NCBI GenBank assembly: GCA_030267565.1
Contig: BRXU01000061.1
Coordinates: 1-64,000, forward strand
Direction: 5' to 3'
Length of the DNA stretch: 64,000 bases
Origin: Pleodorina starrii
Lineage: Eukaryota > Chlorophyta > Chlorophyceae > Chlamydomonadales > Volvocaceae
The position numbers were made by a program, and so were the translations under genes. This document shows positions 46,264 to 56,440 of this stretch, in pieces (within the stretch, counting starts at the first letter, position 1; each line of letters starts with the position of its first letter). Under the pieces are notes generated by a model that worked only from the letters and a program-made list of their open reading frames with translations, had not been told where the DNA came from and searched no databases.

Positions 46264-49200
46264 ATGTTCAATTGCTCCCAGCAAACAGCTTTGGAGCGTC
46301 GTGGGCGCATGCGGCTGGACAGCCATGCTCAGCCGCCGTTCGCGCCGCGCTGTGGCTTACCTGGCGCAATCAGACGCGCAACATCATCTGGTATGCGACT
46401 TACTGCCAAACGCGAGTTCGCCCCCGCTTCTTCTCAGACACGTACCCCAATTCCTCCAAACATCGCAGCACCCTCTGCAGCCGTCCCTCGGAGCGCTCCG
46501 GTTCCATCGCAGCACCCGGTCCGGCCCTCCAGCGGTGCAGTCCGCTGCCACTCCGCGCCGGCCGCGGAGCCGTTGACCAGCCCGCCCGCCCAGCCCAGCA
46601 GCGGCCCCGACTTCGTCCTCCAGTGCGAGGAGACCGGCACCTCCATCCACGTGTTTGGAGTGGAGCACCTGGCTCCCCAGCCCCACATCGGTGAGACCCA
46701 CATCGCCTCCCCCTACCCCTCCCCCCCTTGCTGCCTGCAAGTTTACCTCGTTTTTCTTTTGCAGACAGGAAGGATTTTTCTGATTTGATACCGTTTACGG
46801 GCTCCGGCCTATACGTGGATAGTCCCTCCTCCCGGCTCCGGCCTATACGTGGACAACCCCCTCCCCCCTCCGCATGTGCTGCACGGGTGCCGGCGCTGGT
46901 CCTCCCGCACGAGCACGAACAACTGCTCACTGCACGCCCCACTGGACTTCCCACCTACCAAACGCTCCCTCCATCCCTTCTGGCTCCGCTGCGGTATTTT
47001 CTTTTTACCCTCCTGGCTCCTCCCTTTCCCGAAGTCGTATCCCTCTTGAGCCCTCTTGATCCTTCTTAAAAACTTTCCCACGCACGTCCTCCAGCCCGTA
47101 CCCCCGCGCCCCAAAACCCGCTCTGTGTGTGTGTGTGCCCCCCCCCGCCCCCCCCCCAGGTGAGTGGATCATCCGCCAGCGGCCCCAGGCGGTGGTGGTT
47201 GAGACGGCCATGGGCCCCGAGCACGGCTCCCTGGCGGGCAACGTCATCCGCTGCGGGGACCCCACGGTGGTGGACCCCACGGCGGCGTTCTTCTTGAGGA
47301 TGTTCTGTCAGGTGGGGAGCTGGGGACCGGGCGGGGGGGTTGGAAGGGGGGTAGGGAAATGTGTGTGTGTGCCTGTGTTTATCGGTGTGTGTGTTGGGGA
47401 GGGATATCTGGCGATTTGGTGGTGGTGGTGGTGGTGGTGGTGGGAAGGGGAGAAGAAGCCGCGGTGGCCGCTGCGGCGTGTATGTGGGTATGTATGTGGC
47501 GGTGGGTGTGGCAGCGGGCGGCATGTGGGTCGGACGGGTTTGGTTGGGCGGTCACGGCGCGTGGGGTAATTAGAACGGCCCGGGACGAGGGAACGCAATG
47601 CAGTTACCTGGAATATTACCTGAGGATTACCTGATATCTCCAGCAGAAGTAAAACGAGCGCACGGCCGCGTCGCCGCCGACCAACCCCAGACAGACCAGC
47701 ACACGACAGCACGATACCAACACAGACAAACAGCCCGGACATCACAAAAAGAACGATGGATTACTCACCTGCGCTCAGTGGAGGAAAGGAATCGGAAAGA
47801 GGCGAAGGAAAGGGCGTGAGTAACGGCAATGGGCAACGGCAATGTCAGCGAAGCAAGGAGCGAGCAGGCAGGCAAGCAAGGCAAGACACACGAAAACCCA
47901 CGAACGAGCTGGGGCGGCGACGCGGCGCAAAAGAGGGCGTAGTGGGAGAGCGGGGCAGAGAAGAAAGGGATACGGAGGCAAAATGTACGACGGCAGGGCG
48001 GCGAAAAGGCAGACAAGAAAGGGCAAAGGGAAAGAGAACGGCAAGAAGAACGGCAAAGGGACAGCGACCGGATGCAGGAGGGACGGAATGCAGGGCAGGG
48101 GAGAGGGGGCATGAGGGCATGGGCGAGGTCGAAGGGAGGGGAAGAACGACGGAAGGACGGAAGGGGCAGAGGCGATGCGATGCTGGCTGGCGAAGGTGGA
48201 ATGGGCCGATGATAGGAGAAGTGCAAGGGAGTAGGGCGGGTCGGGAGAAGGGAAACCAGACGGGGAGGTGCAAAGGGGTGGGGGAGGAGGAAGGGGATGC
48301 AGACCGGGGGCGGGCCAACGGGTTGGCTCCCCACCGCACCGGCTGCGCGAGGTACCCACATGCATGAGGGGAACCCCGCGATGGCAATATGGCAGGGATG
48401 ATGCCGGGCGAAAAGGGGCCGGACGTGCGGAGCAGGGGCAGGTGGTAGGTGGCAGGAATGCGGGCAGGGTGGGGGAGGGGGGCAGAAGGCAAAGAACGGG
48501 AGCGGGACAGAGTGGGCAGGAGAAGACAGGACAAGCGACAGGACAGGTAGGGGCGAGGGCAAGGTGGGGTGGGGCGAGGGCAAGGTGGGGTGGGGCAAGG
48601 TGGGGTGGGGTGGGGTGGGGTGGGGTGGGGTGGGGTGGGGCGAGGGCAAGGTGGGGTGGGGTGGGGTGGGGCGCGTGGGGAGGATGTGGGTCGAGCTGGC
48701 AAAGGCTGAAAGGAGAGGATGTGGGTCGGGGATGTGGGTCGGCACGACGGCGATTTGTGTTTCAGGGCGAGAGAGGGGGCGGGCGGGTTTGGGGGAGCAG
48801 GCGTGGTTGGCAGCGAGGCTCTGGAACGGCTTTGGGGAGTGGGTACACCGCGGGTGTTCAGCACCGGGCGCGCACTCGCCCCCCGCCCCGGCCCCCCACG
48901 ATCCGCCCTCGACCCACATCCCCACTCTTGCCCGCCCTCATACATGCGACTCTCTCCTCTCCTGTCCTGTCCTTTCCTTTGCTGTCCCAGATCGGTGTGA
49001 CGCTTCAGGAGTTCAAGGACGGCGACTTCACCGCCTCGCCGCTCTGGAACCAGGTACGGTACTGTACGACGACGGTACGACGACGGTACGGACAAGGCTT
49101 CCGCAGCAGCCGGCTCTTGTCTGCCTGGACCCACGCGGTGGCCCCCGACGTCGTGCGGCTTTCCACTGCCCTGTTCTCCTCCCCCTCCCCCTCCCCCTCC

Positions 49201-52106
49201 TACTCCCCCCGCACTGCCCCCCACTCAGGTCCGCTCCAGCTACAACGGAGAGCAGTTGGCGTACATCGGTGCCTTCACCACGGGGGCACCGCTCGTGTTC
49301 GGAGACCGGCCCAAGGACATCACCTACAGGTGGGGACCGGGACCTGTACGGGCAGGGGGCGGGCGGGCGGGGCAAGGGAAGGAATGGAAAGGCGCGGAGG
49401 CGGGTGATGGTCCAGGTCCGGCCCGGCTGGAGAGGCTGGAAAGGCTGGGGTTGTGGGGCGAGAGCCTGAGGTGCCGCGGGAGGGCGCACCTCGGGGGAGG
49501 AGGTCAGGGGGAAGTCAGACAAGTATTGGGAGGTAAGGAGGGGATGGGGCTCGAAAGGGCGCATTGGGGTGGGGTGGGGCGGGCGAGGTTGGAAGGGACG
49601 CAAGCGGCAGGTTGGGATGCTTGCGGGTGGGATGCGGCGCGAGAGGCGCCATTCCGCACCGCGACCATACGGGACGGGACGGGACGGGACGGGAGAAGAA
49701 GCGCAAGCAAGCGGAGGACTGGGACTTTGGCTCCCCCCCGCCGACCTCCACTTTCTGTGTTCCCTTGCAGGCGACTGTTCGGCCTGACCACCATTCCCCA
49801 GCTGGACCAGGGATTCAGCTACGCCGCCGTACAAAACTACCGCGCCTTCATGGGCCTCCCGCCGTTGCCGTACGACCCGGACAACCTGCCCGTGACCGAG
49901 CAGATCATGATGCAGGTACGGCATGCTGAATCCGGCATGTGCGTGCGTGCTCCCTGCTCGCTTTGGCTCCCACCCCCTCACGCCGGCGACGCGCGATACC
50001 ATCGCCGCGGGCCCCCCCGGCCCCCGTCTGCAACACAACACAACACAACGCCGCACCGCCCCCCTTGATCCCCTTCCTCCTGGGTGTCAGCCCGATCGAT
50101 GCCCCCCCCCAGTGAACGCCGCTCCCAAACCTTGCTCCCTCGTAACACCCCGAATCCCTTCTCTCCCATTCAAATCTTCCTCATCAAACCGCCCCCTTTC
50201 AATCCAACCCAACCCAACCCCAACCCAACCCAACCCCTCCCAGGAGCGCGAGGCGGTGATGCTCAAGGTGGTGCACCAGCTGTGCCACAACTGCCTGCCC
50301 CAGCAGCACCTGCAGCTGGAGGGACAGGGGCAGCAGGAGCAGGGGCAGGGGCAGGCAGGATACCCACGGGACCTGGCACTGGTGGTGGGCAGCGCGCACC
50401 TGCCGGGTGAGGGGATCAGGGACGAGGCAGGCGGCTGTGTGCCGAACAACCGAAAAGGAGGGGCTGATAATGTACCGGAAGCGTAGGGTGCGGGAGTTGA
50501 GAGCGGGGGGTTGGTTCGGCTAGTTTGGCTGCAAGGTAAAACGCGGTAGTCCGATATGGCGAGCGAGGAGCTAGTTTGCGGGTGGAGGCGCTGATTGAGC
50601 GGGATTTATAGATCGGGGGGCAAAGTGGGGGGCAGGTGGGGGCCCTTTCCAGCAGGATATAGGTACCTCGTCCACCCGCTCTCACTTCCTGTCTGGCTTT
50701 CCCCGCTGGGACTCCTCCGCTGCCGCCCCCAAGATTATTACCTTACCTCTGCCCCTCTCCAGCTCCCCGCCCGCTCCACTCGCTTTTCTATACCCCGCAG
50801 GCCTGGAGCACCTGTGGCGCAGCGGGCGGTGGCGCGAGCTGGTGGGCGGCGGCTCCAGCCACCCCCTTGCCGCCAGCCAGCTGCTGACCGCCCCCCCGCT
50901 GCCAGCCGCCCCCGACAGCGACCCGCAGTACGGACTGCGGAGGGGGCTCATGGAGGCCATGCTGCGCCTGAGCGTGACCCGGGAGGTGAGGGGCTGGGGC
51001 GGCTGGGGGAGGATGTGGGAGGATTTGTGGGGGGTTAAGTCTTTGGGGGGAGGTGTTACAGAAGGCAAGCAAGGCAGATGGGTAGACCGAGGTGAGACCG
51101 ACTGGGGCTGGGGCTGGGGCTGGAGCTGGGGTGCAGCCGCCCGCCCAGACCGCCCTTGATTCCCCCCGAACACTGCAACACCTCAACACCTCCTTGCATC
51201 TGCCCTCCCGGACCAACTAATAACCGCAACCGCAATCGCAACCGCAACACGGCAACACCTCAACCCCCCACAGGTCCTGGCCGACCTTGTGACGGTGCTG
51301 GGCCCCGTGCCCGAGCGCCAGTCAACCTCGTACACTGCCGTACAAGAGGTGTACGGCTCACCCCGCATGCAGCTCGCCAGCCTACCCCGCGAGCTGTTGG
51401 ACCGGCTGGTGGCGGGGCTGGGCTGCGATTTCTACGAGGTGAGGGCCTGGGGCTCTGGGGGCCTGGCGGGGTGGGGGAGGGGCTCGGAGCGAAGGAGAGG
51501 GGACGTCTAGTCCCAATGTCTAGGCTGAGACCGGGGGGAATGGAAACAGGCAGGTTGACGCAGCGGAGGGAGCAGCGGAGGGTCTTGGGCAGTGAAACTG
51601 AGGGATGCAGTGAGCGGATGGGTGGGCGGTTGAGGCCGTGGCTGAAGGGGCCGGGGGTTATCCACGTATAGGCCGGAGCCCGTGAACGGTCGGGGGAGGG
51701 TGGGCGCGGGTTGGGTTGGGTTGGGTTGGGAGGTTTGGTGGGCGCAACCCCAGGAGGCCCCTGGAGGACTGTGTCACACCGTAACCCCATGGGTCCTCCG
51801 GACACACACACACACATATGCGCACGCAACGGCCCTGTGCCGAAGACCTGAAAAAGGGCAGGGGACTGCCCGTTGAGCTTCCGCAGCTTAGGGTGTAGCC
51901 GTCGCAATCTTAAGAGCTCCCCGACCCCCCAAACGTCGGGGCTCCCAACCCGGCCTCGTCGCCTCCCGCGCCCCTCCCCGCCCCCCAACATTCCACACCC
52001 GCAGGTGCTGCAGCCCATGCGGGACATCCGGCCTATCAACGGAGGGCCGGGCTTCAGCGAGGACATGGTCATGTACGTGCGGGGACTCAACTTTGAGCTC
52101 GAGTGA
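46264..52106 (+). CDS. TraB/PrgY/GumN-family protein
   Basis: Nine exons: 46264-46690, 47160-47311, 48991-49053, 49229-49329, 49771-49915, 50244-50406, 50801-50985, 51274-51438, 52005-52106 (500 residues, all phases fit). The first 110 residues are rich in Ala, Ser, Pro and Arg, with little acid, and may be an organelle transit peptide. The TraB domain starts with TGTSIHVFGVEHL (the conserved GxxH motif of the family) and continues IIRQRPQAVVVETAM, YIGAFTTGAPLVFGDRPKDI and DLALVVGSAHLPGLEHLWRS. TraB-family proteins occur from bacteria to plants and animals and are predicted hydrolase-like, but reactions are mostly unknown. A Gln/Gly-rich insert (GQGQQEQGQGQ) interrupts exon 6. A TGTAA at 52198-52202, about 95 nt past the stop, is a good poly(A) signal. 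Intron 2 (1.7 kb) and intron 1 carry dispersed elements. Confidence 0.87.
46741..46856 (-). repeat. Element A, reverse copy plus duplicated core, in TraB intron 1
   Basis: Reverse complement of the long element A (TGCAGACAGGAAGGATTTTT, CCGTTTACGGGCTCCGGCCT, ATACGTGGATA), followed directly by a second core, GGCTCCGGCCTATACGTGGA. The 5' part (GTTTACCTCG, CTTTTGCAGA) matches the far end of the 15352 copy. Confidence 0.8.
46984..47010 (-). repeat. Element B, short reverse copy, in TraB intron 1
   Basis: CTCCGCTGCGGTATTTTCTT followed by TTTACCC, so intron 1 holds both A and B elements. Confidence 0.6.
47563..47596 (+). repeat. Element C in TraB intron 2
   Basis: GGGTAATTAGAACGGCCCGG followed by GACGAGGGAACGC. 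The last 13 bases also match the 58242 copy, so the repeated unit is at least 33 bp. Confidence 0.78.
48551..48685. repeat. G-rich minisatellite in TraB intron 2
   Basis: Runs of (GGGGT)n alternating with GGGGCGAGGGCAAGGTGG. The plus strand has many G4-capable runs. The opposite strand opens a long Pro/His frame (47845-49224) that is not a gene. Confidence 0.85.
51658..51690 (+). repeat. Element A in TraB intron 8
   Basis: TTATCCACGTATAGGCCGGA followed by GCCCGTGAACGGT, within intron 51439-52004. Confidence 0.78.
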
Positions 52107-52521
52107 GGAAGAGCGAGAGAGGAAAAGAGGGAGGGAGGGAGAGAGGGAGGGAGCGAGAGGGAGCGGGCTGAGATGGAATGAGGCGCGCCGAGCCGAGTGT
52201 AACCAAGCGAGAGCTGCGGTTTGCTGAGTTGGAGACAGCTGGAGGCAGCAAATGAGGGGATGGGGTGTGGGAGCTCGCGCAGGCGAGCCCGCGAGCGAGC
52301 GGCGTGGAGCGCACAGCCTGGACCCAACACGACCCAACGCGACCCAACGCGACCCGACACGCGGTCATGCCAGGTCAGCCAAGGCCAGGCGAGGTCATGC
52401 AAGGCCAGGTCAGCAAGGCCAGGCCAGTTCGGACACAGAATTGAAGTCGCAGCCGGATGCAGCGGGGCAGGGGGCAGGGCGCATGGGGCGCCGGTAAGGG
52501 CACACACAGTTATGTTTACAG

Positions 52522-53864
52522 TACGGATGTGGACAGTGGACAGTGGCTTGGGTAGCGGTGCAGGGGGAGCCATTGCGGGAGGCCATTGATGAGGGCGCCA
52601 TTGTGGCCGACTATCGGTGGGTGGGTGGGGTGGGTGGGTGGGGTGGGGGAGTGGGTCGTCAGCCACCACACCCGGGTCAACCGGTCGGTCACCCTCACGG
52701 GACGCAGACTCCCCTGGCTCTGCGCCAAGGGCTAGACTGGGCAGCCGGTGGGCAAGGGGATCCGGCTGGTGCTTCGTTCTGCCATGACAATGCTTGCGGA
52801 TCTCCGCCGCTGACTCCCTCCCCCGCTGCAATGCGGGGCTGTTCTGTCCTGGCTGCGTGCCGAGTGCCGAGTGCCGGCTCCCCGCAGCCAGCAGCCTGTG
52901 CGGTGGCCGGCGCGTCCGCCGGCGGCCGACTCCGTGACTGGGCGACTGACTGCCATCTACCCACCCTTGCATCACATCGCCCGTGTGATCTGCCTGGCGC
53001 CTTATTCTTGTCTCGTTAGGCTCGGACTGGTCCAGGATGTCCGGACGACGGTACGTCTTTCCCCTCGGCTGCTGTGGCTGTGGCTGTGTGGCGCAGTGTG
53101 GCCACCTGCTTGCCAATTGCCAGCTGACCCGGCCTCGTGAAGCGAGAGGCGGAAGCGCCAGGCTTACCTCAAACCGCAAACCTTGGTTTCGGAGTCTTTG
53201 GGGGGAGGGAGCCCTGTCCTGTCCCGTGTGTGCCGCGGACAGCTCTCATGTCCAGGCACCGTGCTGTCACGCGGCGAGGCGCAGCGCGGCGGCGCGCAAG
53301 GGAGCGGGGGAAGGGGTGTGGGAGGGCGAGCGGAGACGAGGGCCGAGGCGAGAATCCGCCGAGGACTGGAGCTGCGGAGGGAGGCGGAAAGTGGCCCGAG
53401 GGAGCGAACGGAGCGAAAACGGTGTGTGGACAGCTGAGCTTTGGCCGAAAGGGGCCCCTTGCTGTTTCGAGGCACTGTTCCGGATGCAGCGCGGGTGGCA
53501 GCCGTTTGGCGGCATATCGTACTGGACCGTGGTGGCTACAGCCTACAGGTGAGGTCAGGTCGGTACGGGTCCCCCACTGCACCCGGCTGCCCCTGGCCCG
53601 TCACGTCACGTCCCGTCACGTGAAGGCGAGCACTAGAGGGCCACCACCACCACCACCACCACCACCACCACCACCAGCGGCAACAGCAGCAGCCGCGGCA
53701 GCTCGGGGCCCACTGCAGTTGGTGTCGGTTGTCACGGCTGGGCGGGGAAGGGAGCGGCACGGCGGCATGGGCGCCGACCGTCCTGTCGTACCTCCCCGCG
53801 GCGCGCAACGCGCGGCAGTTGCTGGTCATCGCCGGAGTGGACCTGGCGGCAGTTAAAAAACGAG
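52522..53864 (+). CDS. Chain of exon-like blocks of an unidentified gene (uncertain)
   Basis: Four plus-strand blocks bounded by splice-like AG and GT join in phase. 52522-52616 reads WTVAWVAVQGEPLREAIDEG then AIVADYR. 53020-53050 reads LGLVQDVRTT. 53472-53548 reads ALFRMQRGWQPFGGISYWTV. 53719 to about 53864 reads APTVLSYLPAARNARQLLVI then AGVDLAAVKKR. The first block in particular looks like real protein. I do not recognise a family, no start codon or first exon was found between here and the TraB stop, and the 3' end is open. The third block also reads sensibly in another frame (VPDAARVAAVWRHIVLDRGG), so the model may be partly wrong. It could be an intact small gene, a decayed one, or an artefact of GC-rich sequence. 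Confidence 0.3.
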
Positions 53865-55244
53865 GTAAAAGACGGAGCATAGTGCGTCTCGGCTCTCGGG
53901 TTCTCGACCCCGGGGACACCACATTCCGCCTGCCTGCCTGCCCAGCAAATGGCCATGTGCCCGCCAAAGCACCGGACCGGCGTATCGGTAGTATAAACAT
54001 AAGTTTTATAACGGTAACAATAAGCAGCAGAACTTCTCGAGGTGTGCAGTGTTTCTCGAGGCGGCAGCTGAAGAGGTTGGGGCTGTCTGGTGGGGTGGGA
54101 GGCACTGATGGTGGGACCTGGTGGGGCGTGTGCAACGCTGGCGGGCGGTGCCGAGGAGCGCGGGTGTTTGAATCCCACGCTGGAACTAACAACAATCAAG
54201 TCGTTGGATATGTGGGTCGGACACAAATGATATGTCCTGCATCATCATCTTGCTTGGTACACGAGGAGCAGCAAAGTGATCATGAATTGGGGGTTTCCCG
54301 GTTGCGATATGGAGAGACGGTGTGAAGTGCCAAGGTCAAAGGGCCGCCCGGCACGAATGGGTAACCATTATTCCGCGGCGGTTAATTACTAGCACCGGCC
54401 ATGTTTGCGCAGCTATAACAAAAATCATCTATCTACGATTCACCGCAGGGTACGAACATTCGCGCTTGCAGTCGGACCCGTTTCAACTTCCTTTTGCAAA
54501 AAGTCCATTATGGCAACGACCATGGAGCGCAGATAAAGCGCAGTGTTCGGGTTTACTAGAATGGGCGCGAATGTTGTCGCTCTAATCAGGACGCTTCGAA
54601 GGCCGCTTTGGTTGGCGGGCGGCGGTTGACAAGATTGACATTTAATTGTTTTAAAATTTTCCGCGCAACGTGTCAGATGTTCATCTCCTCAAGACACATG
54701 TCTCTCTCGCAAAATGTGTTGTTTACGCTTGCATATGACGTCGGAAGATGCGCACCCAACCCGCCCAGCGCTTCGATGTGCCGCGATTTGTCGGCCGCGA
54801 TGTGCCGCGATTTTGTGTCGCGATCCTAGCCGCCGACTGTGGCCTGGGAGCTGATAGATGACAAGGGTTTTAGGGTCTCAGCTGCAAATGCGCCGCGGTG
54901 TGTAGCGCCTTGCCTTGCCTGCGGTCCCTGAGGAAACGAGGAGCGTCAGAGAGCGTCATCACGTCACTCCTCGCTGAACCCTTAGCGTCGACCGCTCCCG
55001 AGGAAGATATTTCGCGCTCCACCCATGCTGCCCGCCCCTATGACCATCTCTTTCGGTTTAATATAGCAGCAATGGCAGGGGCCCCGGGGGCGTTGCCAGT
55101 GCTGATGAACAGCAGCATGGGCACGTACATAGGTGTGGGCATATACGGTACCGCCGTAGCATTCACTCCGTCTCCTGGCTCATTACCACCCCCCAGTACC
55201 TGCCCTCAGCAATACCACTTCCCCTTTTCAAGGGAGCGCGTGCA

Positions 55245-55315
55245 GCTCGCGCTGAGATTCGAACTCAGGTTGGTGGATTCAAAGTCCACAGTGCTCACCA
55301 CTACACCACGCGAGC
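55245..55315 (-). tRNA. tRNA-Gln (anticodon UUG)
   Basis: The minus strand folds into a full cloverleaf of 71 nt. The acceptor GCTCGCG pairs with CGCGAGC, the D arm has GTGT/GCAC, the anticodon stem GTGGA/TCCAC encloses the loop CTTTGAA (anticodon TTG), and the T arm is CTGAG-TTCGAAT-CTCAG. CCA is not encoded, and there is no intron, as expected for a eukaryotic nuclear tRNA. The internal A and B boxes (TGGTGTAGTGG and GTTCGAATC) are intact. No clear T-run terminator follows within 25 nt. Confidence 0.93.
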
Positions 55316-56440
55316 GCTCGATAAGCGAATATCGCTCCAGGGAGGGTGGGTTGATGATGTCATAAGTGTTCACGACGTTTAATCATAACAGGACAGACGC
55401 GCAATGGGTACCGTAATGGGTACCGGTCCGTTGGTAGTTGCTGATCAGTTAGTCGTTACATCGGCTGTAATCGCTTTTTCAATGTCGTTGACGGTTGGTG
55501 GGTTTATACTAGGTGTTCATTGTCCTTGGAGGCCTGGTCCTTGGACGGCTGCTGTAAGGGTGCTGCTTCAGCAGTGGTCGTACATCCGTTGGAGGCTGGT
55601 GCTTCGTTAGTATAGGGGGCCCCCGTGCTGCCGTAAAAGGAACTGAATCTTGGGCGTGTCCTTGCTCCGCTCTGTTCCGATGAACCAGAGGTGGTTCACT
55701 GGGACGACGGAAGGAGTGATACCCAGGCAGCAACAATAGTTGCGGGAGGTGGCAAGAGTGCACGTATGTATGTGAGAGCACTACTATCAGCCTTCTTCGT
55801 GTGTATGTGTGTGTCGTGGGCTGGTGTTGATCACGAACTCACGGAAGTAGTGCTTGGACGGACTTGACACAGACGCAAACCGCCTGCGGCTGTATGTAGG
55901 TCATCATGTGGGCCGCCAACGTCTCCGCGAGTCAACTTGTCCCGCGCTGTTGACTGCCAGTACTGCTGCCAGTACTGCCGTGTGAAGTACTTAATGTACC
56001 CTGGGGCCTGGGCTGTGATATACCGAAGGTACCGTATGCTGTTGCGCCGACAACGCAGCTCCATAAGAGCAGGATGCGCAGTTCCGCTTCGTTTGGTGTA
56101 TTGGTATTTGGTAAGAGCCTTCAACCGGCCCGCAGCTGCTCATGACGTCATATAAGCGCCCGCCCGCCCGCCCACCCCTCGGCCATCCTGCGCGATGATG
56201 ATGATGATGATGATAATGATGATGGTGGTGGTGGGGAATCTTCCATCAGCCGCCACCGCCACCGCCGCCATGTCCACCGCCGCCGCCGCCGCTCGCTCCC
56301 TCCCCCCTGACGCCCACCACCCCTAAGTGCCCGCCCCGATCACGCCCCTCGCCCCGATTGAGCCCTCCATTTGCGGATGGCCCGGCCGTCCGACGGATGA
56401 ACCCCCCGAACACGAACTTCCGCCCTATCCTCTCCTCTCC

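Larger units (their letters stand above)
52107..56440. other. Long spacer between TraB and golgin-like genes
   Basis: 4.3 kb between convergent genes. It holds the TraB 3' UTR with its TGTAA at 52198, imperfect repeats of GCAAGGCCAGG near 52370-52430, the exon-like chain at 52522-53864, a (CCA)n run at 53641-53676, the tRNA-Gln at 55245-55315, and an (ATG)n/(GTG)n run at 56196-56235. 54330-55200 and 55320-56150 are ordinary mixed sequence in which I see nothing. Confidence 0.5.

Noticed and set aside
47845..49224. 459-codon minus-strand frame, Pro/His-rich
   Set aside because: Antisense of TraB intron 2 and exon 3. It arises from the G-rich minisatellite and has no domain.
51260..53179. 639-codon minus-strand frame, the longest in the window
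   Set aside because: It is antisense to TraB exons 8-9 and their poly(A) signal. The composition is typical of GC-rich noncoding DNA and no family motif is present.
54085..54185. Second tRNA suggested by a T-arm-like GGGTGTTTGAATCCC stretch
   Set aside because: No matching acceptor stem, D arm or anticodon arm can be drawn around it.
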